This document shows, in pieces, positions 1 to 10,008 of a DNA stretch of 64,000 nucleotides. The notes under the pieces are model-generated. The model was not told the origin of the DNA. It ran no database searches and saw nothing but the letters and a program-made list of their open reading frames with translations. Every line of letters begins with the position of its first letter. The stretch's first letter is position 1. The stretch spans positions 868,001 to 932,000 of the forward strand of contig CM034127.1 of the NCBI GenBank assembly GCA_019914995.1. The letters are read 5' to 3'. Both the position numbers and the translations under genes were made by a program. The stretch is from Acanthochlamys bracteata. Its lineage: Eukaryota > Streptophyta > Magnoliopsida > Pandanales > Velloziaceae.

Positions 1-531
1 TTCTGCTCTTGACTTGTCTTGATATTTTTGACTTTGCATTAAGGATAGTATATTGCTGGATAGCAATTCTTTTTATTTGCTGCAGTAGCTCTAATTATGT
101 CTAGATGTTAGTTTTATAGTTTTTTGATTGATTATGTATGCCATACTTAATTTAAACAAAAAATAAAAGGTGTCTGTCTATTTAACATAGGCAAGCATGC
201 TTAATTTGGGATAGAAAGCTCAACGTAGGCATTGTCAAAATTTTGGTTTCTGGTTTTGAGTCAGAACTTCTGAGAGGCATAGCATTATCCAGGCTTAGGA
301 TTTGTATGCGCTTATGCTAACCCATGGAAATGCGTAACTTGTGCATGAACAGCATGTAAATGCATGCACGCATAAATCTTGCTATTCACCTGTACAATCA
401 TGCTCATGACAACTGGCAGAAGTAAGGTCATAATATCTACTTTTTGTTTTGCTATTTTCATCTCACCGCTATCTGGCAATGTTACGTAGAATTTATCTCC
501 ATATGTATTGACCAATCATCTGGTTTTGCAG
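1..531 (+). other. Intron of the fibrillin gene
   Basis: AT-rich sequence with no coding continuity in any frame, ending in a pyrimidine-rich tract and a CAG acceptor at 529-531. No other feature was recognised in it. Confidence 0.7.
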
Positions 532-849
532 GTCCAGATCAAGGAAGGAAGCATTAAGCCTCCACAGATATCATCAAGCGTTGACCTACCTGACAGTATA
601 GATGTATTTGGTCAGAAGATTGATCTTTCACCTGTTCAGCGAACCTTGAATCCTGTGCAGGGAGCAGTGGCTAATGCGACTCGTTCAATTTCCAGGCAGC
701 CTCCTCTCAAAATCCCGATTCCGGGAAATAGGCCGAAATCGTGGCTTCTGATAACTTACCTCGACGAAGATTTTAGAATTTCAAGAGGTGATGGTGGGAT
801 TTTCATTTTAGCAAAAGAAGGGAGCCTGTTGCTAGATCAAATCTCATGA
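532..849 (+). CDS. Plastid fibrillin (PAP/plastoglobulin family), last coding exon only
   Basis: This is the 3' end of a gene whose upstream exons lie outside the window. The exon opens after a TTTTGCAG acceptor at 524-531 and runs 105 codons to TGA at 847-849. The residues match the C-terminal half of the PAP_fibrillin domain: a VQIKEGSIKPP start, then DIFG/DVFGQKIDLSP-like sequence, then SWLLITYLDEDFRISRGDGG and a short tail ending LLLDQIS. In the family the WLxTYLDexlRISRGdgG block is the diagnostic C-terminal signature. Fibrillins are lipocalin-like plastid proteins that bind lipids in plastoglobules and at thylakoids. The transit peptide and N-terminal half are missing here, so the subfamily is uncertain; the wording is nearest to FBN7/PGL34-like proteins as I remember them. 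Bases 1-531 are its last intron. Confidence 0.85.
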   Translation, partial: VQIKEGSIKPPQISSSVDLPDSIDVFGQKIDLSPVQRTLNPVQGAVANATRSISRQPPLKIPIPGNRPKSWLLITYLDEDFRISRGDGGIFILAKEGSLLLDQIS

Positions 850-1427
850 ACTCAGTGTTGGCAATAAGAACATGCACTTCTCGAGAAACTTGTGAATTTC
901 ATTGAGTTCTTTTAAAGTGCATTTATACTACTTTCACTTTGTTTTGGTTCTATTTGGACTTCTTTGCCCATAGTTTCTAAAAACTGTAGTGAGCAAAAAG
1001 CATAACATGCTACTGAACAGATTGCTGTATAATTGGATTCAAGTGTACAATGAAATTTCCTTTGCGCTTCATGGAAATTGAGAACAATTATTGAAGTGAT
1101 AAAATGTCGAAGGCATCAACTACTGCTAGAAAAAGAATTCCGCTATGATAGGATTCTGTATAGGATCTGATCAATTCGATGTATTCGTAATTCCCGTGCC
1201 GTATCTGTAGCATCATTCATTAACATCTACAGAAACCCACAGTGTCTCTCGTCGGCATTAATCAATCACACATGAGAAAATAAACAGTCTACAAACAAAT
1301 TTAGTCACATTGTTGTCTTATATTCCATGGGATACGCAATCTGGACAATTTACAATTTAGATTAGCTTCTGGCTAATCTAATCGCTATGCACATTCAGCA
1401 CATTAAACAATTACATAATAGACATGA
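850..1427 (+). other. Probable 3' UTR and downstream spacer of the fibrillin gene
   Basis: Non-coding sequence after the fibrillin stop codon. No open frame of note and no repeat was recognised; an AATAAA hexamer lies near 1280. The transcript end cannot be placed from sequence alone. Confidence 0.4.
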
Positions 1428-2084
1428 TATCAGCTGAAGTTATTAGACTGCTGCAACATTTCAAACAATTTAACTATTGATGCTGTGTGGATATCAAAAC
1501 CAAAGGTTTCACTGCCATACTGCACATTACAGGACAAGGAGTTGGAAACAGCTCAGAAATTCCTGCCAGATCCAGAACTGGAGGATGAGGAAGATTATTG
1601 CTTTTTTAATTGAAGAATCGATGTCAGTAACAAGCAGAACCAAACCAGATAAGGATCTAATTATGCAAAAGCCTTGTTACCGCTTTCAAGGAAGCATCTT
1701 GCAGGCTTGAAACACTGCTGCAAGCAATCCCGATAACTGTTCTGCTTAGCTTCTTTCAGGAATGACAGTAATGATGACGCATTCCTCTTGTTACTTGAAA
1801 TTTCTCCTGTCATGTTTAAGACAGCTGCCTGCATCTTTATGCTGGAAGCTCGGCGACTGGATTTGAAGAAGAAGAAGTATTTCAATATGGAAGAATTAGC
1901 AGCTCCCATCTTTTCTGATAATGGACATGAACAGAGCATTTTCCATATGGTAGGTTCGTCAATACGAAAGCAACGAATAAAGAAACACCCTTGCACATTT
2001 CCTGATGAGAACCTGCAAAATTATGAAATTGAGGATTATAATCATCGGAATCATGGACACGAACAATCCTTCCCCCTTTTGTGA
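1428..2084 (+). other. Unassigned coding-like segment (possible gene fragment)
   Basis: This region is less AT-rich than its surroundings and has two stretches on the + strand that read like protein. The first, 1428-1613, is open for 61 codons to TGA and is acidic near its end (PDPELEDEEDYCFFN). It could be an exon after the CAG at 1431-1433. The second is open from about 1758 to TAA or TGA near 2084, follows a TTTCAG at 1754-1759 and includes FMLEARRLDLKKKKYFNMEE. The minus strand is also open over 1661-1996 and has a good pyrimidine tract plus CAG near 1857, so orientation is not settled. I recognise no family. It may be a decayed gene piece, a non-coding RNA or chance. Confidence 0.2.
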
Positions 2085-2249
2085 CAGTTGGGTGTGTGTT
2101 GAATTGTTGTTTGAAAATTGAAATGAGGTGTGCTGCATTGAAGTATTTTGTAAATCCATGTTATGAAGATTTGACAAGTCCTGACCTTGTTTCAGTAAAA
2201 CATCTGTCCAACGCTTATTACAACAAATGAGAGGCCTTAAGATCTCTAG

Positions 2250-3040
2250 GCCCCGTTTGAATTAGCTTATCCAAAAAATAGTTTTTAAATTTTTTATTTA
2301 AATTTTTTGGTGTGTATTATAAATATTTAAAAAATTTATTGAAAAATTTAGAAAGTATAAAAAATTTTATATAGTGAGATATTATTATTATTTTTTAGAA
2401 ATAAAAAAATAAAATTCATTTTTAAAAAATAAAAATATTTTTTATTAGAATAAAGATATTTGAATCCTCTTTAGTTAAGCTAATTAGTTGCAATCACGTA
2501 AATTTTAGTTTTCAAGAATATCAAGTTTTTTATAATCTTTAAACCAAAATTTGTACCTTTCTCAAACAAAATCATAAAAAAGTTCTTATTAATTTGTGAG
2601 TGCTTATCGCAAAAAACTTTTTTTGAAAAAAATATATTTAAAACTTTTTAAAATAAGTTTACTTTTTTACCAATAAAAAAATAATAATAAATTTTTACGA
2701 GGTAAATTTTTTTTGTACTTTTAGATTTAAAACTTTTTTTATAATATTTAAAAATTTTTATTGAAAATATGAATAAAAAATTAGAGTGAAAAAGAGATTT
2801 TAAGTTTAGCGAAAGGTCCAGTTAAGAAATATTTATAAAAAAGTACTTTGATAATTAGAAGATATTTTTATTATATTTTTTAAAATAAATTCTATTTTTA
2901 TCTAAATAATAAAAGTAGATAATTATAAAATTTTACGATATAAAACTTTTTTAAGTTTTAAATTTTTAAATATTATAAAATTTATTAAAAAATATGAAAT
3001 AATTTTTTTTCTAAAGAATGGATAGAAGCGATGCCAATGG
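2250..3040. repeat. AT-rich dispersed repeats (GTTTGA/GTTTGG family)
   Basis: Extremely AT-rich sequence carrying at least two poorly bounded copies of the dispersed repeat seen across this window. One opens with CCCCGTTTGAATTAGCTTA at about 2251 and has the family's inner order of an AAATTT tract, a TATAAAAAATTTTAT block and an ATTATTATT block. No gene seen. Confidence 0.5.
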
Positions 3041-3043
3041 GAT

Positions 3044-3293
3044 GCGTTTGGAATTATTTATAAAATAGAATTTTTTTAAAATAAAAAATATTTTTATTTT
3101 TTTAAAAAATAAATTTTATTTTTTTTTACTTCAAAAAATAATAAAAATATGTAATAGAAAGATCTCATTATATAAAATTTTTTTATACTTTTTAAATTTT
3201 TAAATAAATATTTTAAATACTTATAAAATATATATTAAAAAATATGAAATAAAAAATTAAAAAATTTTATTGAAGAAAAGCAAAAACAAACGC
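3044..3293. repeat. AT-rich MITE-like element, GCGTTTGG...AACAAACGC
   Basis: One of the better bounded copies of the dispersed family, about 250 bp. It begins GCGTTTGGAATTATTTATAA and ends with ACAAACGC, so the outermost bases are short inverted repeats. The interior is poly-A/T runs only and has no coding capacity. No convincing target duplication could be read. Confidence 0.5.
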
Positions 3294-4254
3294 ACAAGGA
3301 GGAGTCGGTAAGTAAATGCCTGTATAACCGGTGAATATCACTTTCTAAAAATTGGATTCATGGACTTTCAAGTTGATACGACATGGTTTTTACATTGGCA
3401 TAACGAGTTCTGGGGGTCTTTGGTATTACTTATAGTATTACTTTTCATTCCAACAAATTTTTATATTTTTTAATAAATTTTTTATAATATTTAAAAATTT
3501 AGAAATTAAAAATACAAATAAATAATTTTTATAATATATTTTTTTAGATAAAAAATTAAGTTTAAAAACTTCAAAATAAATTTCATATTTAAAAACTTTT
3601 TATATTAAGCATTCCCAAACATCTTGGATCTTTCCTTGATTTATTACTTACCTTTTCATTATGTTTGAACAAAATTTGCTCACGAAATATGAAAAATAAG
3701 AGAAGGAAAAAAAAAAAAGGAAATTGTCAAGAGAATCTATTTATATAAAGATCGTTGGGGATATTTGCGTTAGTCTTAAAATACTGAAAATTAAAACCAA
3801 TATTTGACTTGTGTTAATTAGAACATATATTATCAAGATCCAAAATTAGATCATGATCGGCACTGGACTAAATCGAGTTCAGATAAGGCCCAAATTCGAT
3901 CTAATCCAGTAAGTCTGACCCAAAATTCAATAAAATTAACTTGCTAATATTCAAAAAATTTCAACATAATCTTTCGTAAAAACTTAATAGGGAGAACCTG
4001 TATAAGTAATAATAATTATACTTATTATCAAAAATTCAAAACAAGAAAAATGAATAGTATAGAAATTATTTTTTTACAAACAAAATACCGCTAGTGGCTA
4101 TCGGTAGCCGTAATATCTATTACAATCTAAAACAAATACCATCGCAATACTACATACAATAAAATACCGAGGGATGGAATAGGTCAACTATTGGTCGTCC
4201 ATGTGTGAAATGGGCTTTGGTCCCTTTCCGGTCTGTAATCTAGCCGATGAATAA

Positions 4255-4406
4255 GCTTTAATCTGGCCTTCGATGCATGATTCGAAGGCTCGGTTACTAG
4301 AGACGGACAAGGAAGTAGACAAGAAGGTAGTAGTTGAGAGTCGGTTCTTAAAACTAGTCGATTGAGTATCTTCAATCTCGCCGTCGATGCATGATTCGAT
4401 GACCGG
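4255..4406. repeat. Internal duplication, two copies about 115 bp apart
   Basis: The segment at 4255-4292 (CTTTAATCTGGCC, then TTCGATGCATGATTCGA) recurs at 4370-4406 as CTTCAATCTCGCC and GTCGATGCATGATTCGA. Both copies sit inside the LTR-like block. Confidence 0.55.
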
Positions 4407-5071
4407 ATCTTAAGAACCGAAATGAGATTGTTGCTTGGCAAATCCACTACTCTCGTTGGATTCGGGAGTGGTGACCCGAATCTGACATGCCAAAACGACG
4501 CGACGGTGGCAAGAAAAGTCAATGTCCTTCGAGAATTACAGAGCTAACTATATGTCAAAAGGTTTATAAAATACCCTTCGTACGCTCTCGGTCCAGCAAT
4601 ACAGAATCTAATCAGCGCCCGCTAGCCTCTGACTTATCTAGGAGAGGCCAAAGAAGATAAAAGAGGGTGAGCCCAATCTCAGTGAGGTAAAACAGCAGAA
4701 TGTCTAATTTAGATAGCTAATGCATTAACTAGGTATAATAGTACTATCTATATGTAGCAGATGCAACGATAGATCAGATCAGGTTCTATTAGGTCCTGAA
4801 TCGTCCTATATCGACTCAGTTCTTAGCAGAGATATACGATAATATGAAACAATATTATGCGACACTCTCAAGGCTATAATATATATACATATACATAGTG
4901 CACCCATGCAAGCAAATATATGCAATGATATATGCGGATGCATCAAGTGTAACAACCATACAAGATAGGCGATCGAGTGAGATCACATCTCCAACTCACA
5001 TTACGCTATCGGGTATATCATATAAGCATATATACGTAATACTTATATATATATATCAAACCATAGGCAAA

Positions 5072-5300
5072 CTCGGTGCCCAGTATGTTCTGAGATCCAC
5101 CAGCAAGCAATATCATCACAGCTCGGTGCCCAGTATGTCCTTGGGATCCACCGATAAGCAATATCATCACAGCTCGGTGCCTAGTATGTCCTCGGATCCA
5201 CCGGCAATCCATATCTTATAACTCGATACTTAGTATGTCCTGAGATCCATTGGCTATCCATATATTTCGGTGCTCAGTATCTCCTGCGACCCACCGTATC
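5072..5300. repeat. Tandem repeat of about 50 bp, five units
   Basis: Units start at 5072, 5122, 5173, 5222 and about 5266 with the core CTCGGTGCCCAGTATGTCC followed by GAGATCCACC. The first three units are close copies; the last two have drifted. The array spacing is 50, 51, 49 and 44 bp. This GGTGCCCAGTA...GATCCACC motif is typical of untranslated parts of plant gypsy LTRs as I recall them. Confidence 0.8.
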
Positions 5301-6885
5301 AATATCTCATTCAAGCATACATAATATAGTAGGTTATGACAGTATCTGTTAGGTTCTGCATTATTCCATACCAATGCAGTCCTTAATAAGTAGATGCAAC
5401 ATAATAGATTTTCACTCAATGAACATGCTATGTCCAATGACTTCAATGTTATCGTGATTATACTTATGCGTATATGAAAGAAAAATATTGACATGTATAT
5501 AGCATATTCTCATAATTATGCCATATAGTCTACAATATACAAACATGCTAGTACTAACTATAAACATGATGTGAAATAAATCTAAGCATGTACATGCATA
5601 TGTAGCATGAAGGATAAATCATAATATATAACGAGAGTGGCAAAGTAGGCCAGAATTTCCAAAACAAATGCTACTTGTGCTGAAAGCCTAACGTTAATTT
5701 AGGAAGAAAAGGTGGCACGATAACCCTCACCTGTAGTCCAAGCAAGTATTTATATTGACTGTCAACTCTAAGCCGCACCGTCCGAACTCAAGTCACTCGT
5801 ACCACCTAACGTGCATACGGGCATATTCAATAATAAGCACGCTAATAAAAGCTAAATCAAATATTTGTAATAAATATCTAACTAAGTTTGAGTCCAAGGT
5901 TCAATAGCATACGGTGAACCATTCCAGAATTTCATTTGTTCAACGATTTATTCAAATTCATAATCCACTACACAATAAATACTAACTAACGAATCCAAGA
6001 AGCTTACTGACAAGGTGAGACGATCGAATGCTAAAACGACTTGAATCGACAACAACTCGCGTATTTTCAATCCAACGATTTCTTAAAACGAAATGAATTA
6101 ATAATTCATCTAACAATAATTACAAATACGCAAAGTAAGTATTTTTAACTCACCTAACCGAGTCGCCGGAAAGTTCGCCGAATTCTGGCGAAATAGGGTT
6201 CCGGCCAAGAGCGTTCAAAGAAGTAAAAATGACCAACACTACTAGTAGAATCCAATGGAATAGACGACGAGTTTCAATTTTGTCTCCGGCGGCCGGAATT
6301 AACAAAATAACATTCGGCGGCAAACTCACACGAAATCAACTAACGGAGCTGAAAATCAACGCAAATAAATGATGAAAAAGATTTAGCAAGTTAAGGAAAA
6401 CGTTTCTAGCTACTTACCCTCGTCGGAACGCCGGCAAAATGGCGAGACAGATTTTGAAAATTGTCTCGCACGGCGTAGCTCGCCGGAATTGATAAAAACT
6501 ACCGGAAATGAGGAGGAGGATGGTTTGAAAAGATGAAATGAAATAAATATCGCTGGAGAGGGGTTGATTTCACGCCGGAGCAGTGAGGGCTGATGGGTTC
6601 TGGCAGAACAGTGAGAAAGAAAGAAGGAAAAAAATAAAAACAAGAGATATTGCATGTTAGGGCCACTATTTCTTACGATAGCTTCCTGCAGCCCACAAAA
6701 CTATAAGTATTACATATATGTCCCAATTTCACCAAACATTTTTTGGTATTATATTGTACTACAAACTACTAAACATACACAACAATTAACACAACCTTTG
6801 TGTTAATTAATTTACGTGAACCTACAATTAACAATCAACTAATTGATCTTTCTAAATGGTTTTCTCTCTATTTCATGACACTGCA

Positions 6886-8290
6886 TCAAAGGCACCTGAA
6901 GTCAACAAGCTCTAATGGAGAAGGTGAAGAAGAAGAACCAGCTGTTATTCCTCCTTGAAAATAACTGGAAACCGGATCTTTTTCCATTTCGATAACGGAG
7001 CTATTTTCCAACAACTGTTGAATGTCATGATCACTTGAGCTCCACAGTTCAAGTTCTTCTTCCAAACATGCCAACCAGTTCATGTTGCTCTGATCGTCGT
7101 TCAAGTTTTCGCAAATGCCTTCAGTTATCACTAGCTCTGTCCTTTTGTTTTCATAAGATACCGAAGAACACGAAGACGATGATAATGTCTGCGATTCATT
7201 AACAGGTAATATTATCGTGTCCAACATTTCACCACCCTTATCAAATTGTATGAATACTGATGAATCACTCATCAAGTCCTCCCATAAATCCAAGTTTGGT
7301 TCGACAGGGATCTCAATTTTGTCAAATGTATCAAACCCATGATCATCTTCTCCGTTAGGATCACGAGTTTGGTTCATTTGAATGTCTGCAGCTGCATTGG
7401 TTTCTTCGCTCTTGTTGCTATCGCAAAGAGTGCTTGAGCAGGACATGGATTCGCTTATAGAAGGCGAACTTGGTCGTACGTCCTCAGGTTTGTTTTCTTG
7501 AACATTTCGGTCTTTGATCTGCGCCAATCTCTTCTTCAAATGTGTGTTCCAAACGTTCTTGATCTCGTTATCGGTTCTTCCAGGAAGGCAAGAGGCTATC
7601 TTAGACCACCTTAAACAACACCAATTGCATAATTTCAGTTAATAATAATAATTATTATTATTATTGTTTACTTAATTTAGAAACATCGTCGCAAAAATAT
7701 TGCAACTTACTTGTTTCCTAGCATTGCATGGAGTCTGATAATGGTGTCTTCTTCTTCTTTAGTGAAGTTGCCGCGTTTGATGTCAGGGCGGAGGTAATTG
7801 ATCCATCTTAGACGGCAACTCTTTCCGCAACGAAGCAAACCTATTGAAAAGAGAATAACAACGGAAAAGATAAGGAACTCTAGCAGTAGTGCGTATAAAG
7901 AAAATTTTACGTATCTATCACTGTTCTGTCAATTTCATCCTACCAACTTATTGTCATCCATTCGTTTTTCCAAAAAAAAAAAAAAATTTAAAGCAACCGA
8001 ATTTTTATCCTACTTGTCTTACAAGACTACAACATGCCACTGACAAAATGTGGAAAAAACAGAAACAAGGATCAGAACATAGTGAAATTTCCAACTTGGA
8101 AAAATCGTTGATGAAGAACGTTGAAGAAAAAAAAAAAGGGAAGAACATTACCTGCTTGTTTTGGTAGAGCTCTCCAGTTAGCATGGCCATGCCTCTGTAT
8201 GTAAGCAATAAGTCTCATGTCTTCTTCAGGTGTCCATGAACCTTTGTTCAACCCAACCTTCTCACAGCACGGCGCTCTACCTCTGCCCAT
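6886..8290 (-). CDS. R2R3-MYB transcription factor
   Basis: Three coding exons on the minus strand: 8290-8152 (139 nt), 7840-7711 (130 nt) and 7609-6886 with stop TGA. Splice phases close, giving 330 residues. ATG 8290-8288 starts [19 protein letters not shown], the standard plant MYB N-terminus. R2 (about 14-64) and R3 (about 67-115) carry the spaced tryptophans, with Ile replacing the first Trp of R3 as usual, then [15 protein letters not shown]. The 139/130-nt exon pattern is the classic R2R3 layout. No bHLH-binding [DE]Lx2[RK]x3L motif is visible in R3. The C-terminal region is acidic and serine-rich ([14 protein letters not shown] near the end), consistent with an activation domain. The MYB domain is nearest to subgroups 2/3 (MYB14/15, MYB58/63/72 types), but the SG2 IDESFW motif is absent, so no symbol is given. 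It is a nuclear DNA-binding protein. Confidence 0.93.
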
Positions 8291-8394
8291 GATCGATCTT
8301 TGATCTCTCTTTGAGTGTGTCACTCAACTAACTAATGCTTCAACTTTGCAGCTATCGAACATAGCTGGAGTCAGCAAAAGCATGAGACGGTTCT

Positions 8395-8410
8395 CATAAA
8401 TATATATACA
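8395..8410 (-). promoter_or_regulatory. Probable TATA box of the MYB gene
   Basis: On the minus strand the sequence reads TATATATTTATGAG about 105-115 nt before the ATG, the only TATA-like element close to the gene start. Spacing suits a short 5' UTR. Confidence 0.45.
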
Positions 8411-8423
8411 TATATGGCGCCTG

Positions 8424-9423
8424 AGAGAAGGAGGAGGTTGGGGAAAAGTTTCAACAACAGCAACACAAGAAATATAATGAGCCTACACAGTAGAATCTAT
8501 CTTACCAAACACTTGTGTAAGGAAAATGTTAAGACAATATTTTATTGATGATGAGTCTTGAAAGCTCATCTGCAAGTACTTGTCAATCTTAGAAACATTT
8601 TCAGCCTTCAATATATATTTTCTTTTCTTAATTTTTTAAAGACATTCTATTTTTGAAAATATTTGAGAATACTTATTGAAAAAAAAAATCGAAAAAAAAA
8701 TATTTTAAAAATGAGTCATACTTTTTTACTTTAAAAAAAATAAAAATAATTAATAAAAAAATTTCACGATGTAAATTTTTTTATATTTTTAATTTTTTTT
8801 AAAATTTTATAAAATATTTTAAAAATTTTATTAAAAAATATAAAATAAAAAATTTGGATAAAAAAGCTCTCCAAATATACCTTTGCCCTCGCCCTCGCCC
8901 TCGCCCTCAATGCCCTTTACTGCTTCACTAACTAATAACCCAGAAATTACATAATACGCCAGGCATCCCAACTCTACTTGCACCGGCCAGCTATTAATAA
9001 CGGCCGGCGCGCAAATATATATATATATATATATATCTATAAATATGTATGTGTGTACTTTGATCCTTGTGTGGTTCATTTTTATTGCATTTACAATTTA
9101 TAACTCACCGATATTGAGAAAAAAAACATTTTTCTATACGAATGAGAATATCTTGAGAATATCAAACACTTTGATTCTTAGCTTTTTATAAAAATATGAA
9201 ATATTTATATATTTCATATATATATAAGAAAGCTTCGAAAATACAGATCTATTTGTTGGTATTAGTCAATATATATTTATTATTTAGATATATTAAAATA
9301 TTTTTTTATAATTAGATTTTTTAAAATTAAAATATCTTATTAGCTATTGTTATTGTACATAAGTGGTCTTTTTATCAGATAAATATAAAAATTATATTTT
9401 TTTATAGTATCTTATCTGAGATT
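8424..9423. other. Intergenic, AT-rich repeats and microsatellites
   Basis: No gene seen. It contains a degenerate AT-rich repeat copy at about 8600-8870, a GCCCTC hexamer run (four units) at 8885-8908 and an AT dinucleotide run at about 9016-9036. Confidence 0.5.
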
Positions 9424-9659
9424 GCGCGTTTGGTTTAGCTTTTCAAAAGCTACTTTTTATTTTTCAATACATATTTTATAAATATATAAAAATTTTATTT
9501 AAAAATTTAGAAAGTATAAAAAAATTCTACGGAGTGAGATCTTTTTATTGTATATTTTTATTATTTTTTTGAAAGTAAAAAAATAGAGCTCGTTTCTAAA
9601 AAAAGACAAAAATATCTTCTATTTCAGAAAAGCTTCATTCATAAGCACTATCAAACGCG
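9424..9659. repeat. AT-rich MITE-like element with GCGCGTTTGG...CAAACGCG ends
   Basis: About 236 bp, one of the clearest copies of the dispersed family. It opens GCGCGTTTGGTTTAGCTTT and closes with ATCAAACGCGG, giving short inverted ends. The interior follows the family order, including ATTTAGAAAGTATAAAAAAA-like sequence. It is non-coding. Confidence 0.6.
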
Positions 9660-9704
9660 GTATGCAGCTATTTTCAGATCTTTCTACTCTATCTGTCCAA
9701 ATTC

Positions 9705-10008
9705 GAACAGACGAATCCGATCCGACCAGAGAAGATAAGTTCAACTTGACTAGAACAGATAAGTTCGATCCAATCTGAACAGACAGATCTGATCTGATCA
9801 AAATAGATATATTCGAACCAATCTAAACAGATAAATTCAATTCGATCAGAACAGATCAATTTGATCCGATCAGAACAGACAAGTTCGATCTGTTTATGTC
9901 ATATAAGTCCGATCCGATAAGAACAAATAGATCCGATTTGAACCGAATAAATAGATCCGATCCGAATAGACATGTCCGACCGAACCAAATAAATAGATCT
10001 AATCTGAC
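9705..10008. repeat. 24-bp minisatellite, about 12.5 units
   Basis: Units start at 9705, 9729, 9753, 9777, 9801, 9825, 9849, 9873, 9897, 9921 and 9945 with exact 24-bp spacing, then 9964 and 9987 after small deletions. The consensus is close to GAACAGATAAGTTCGATCCG followed by ATCA. Units are diverged by several bases each, so the array is old or relaxed. Because 24 is a multiple of 3 the array is open in some frames, but nothing suggests translation. Confidence 0.9.

Larger units (their letters stand above)
3840..6785 (-). mobile_element. Probable long LTR-type retroelement remnant (solo or truncated LTR)
   Basis: A block of about 3 kb with composition unlike the AT-rich flanks. It holds a short tandem array at 5072-5300, an internal duplication at 4255-4406 and, at 6160-6650, a GC-richer CCGG-rich leader that is open on the minus strand for about 80 codons. 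This combination resembles the long non-coding LTRs of plant Ty3/gypsy chromoviruses transcribed from right to left. I saw no gag-pol, primer-binding site or clean TG...CA ends, so the boundaries are approximate and the class is an inference. Confidence 0.35.

Noticed and set aside
4184-4522. 112-codon minus-strand open frame
   Set aside because: It lies inside the LTR-like repeat, covers its internal duplication and has no recognisable domain or codon bias.
6410-6655. 81-codon minus-strand frame with a hydrophobic start that could look like a signal peptide
   Set aside because: It sits in the leader of the LTR-like block; composition is explained by poly-T and CCGG-rich repeat sequence, and similar frames are common artefacts of such LTRs.
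9705-10008. Possible CRISPR-like array
   Set aside because: Units are directly adjacent and diverged, without unique spacers, in a plant nuclear context. It is a minisatellite.
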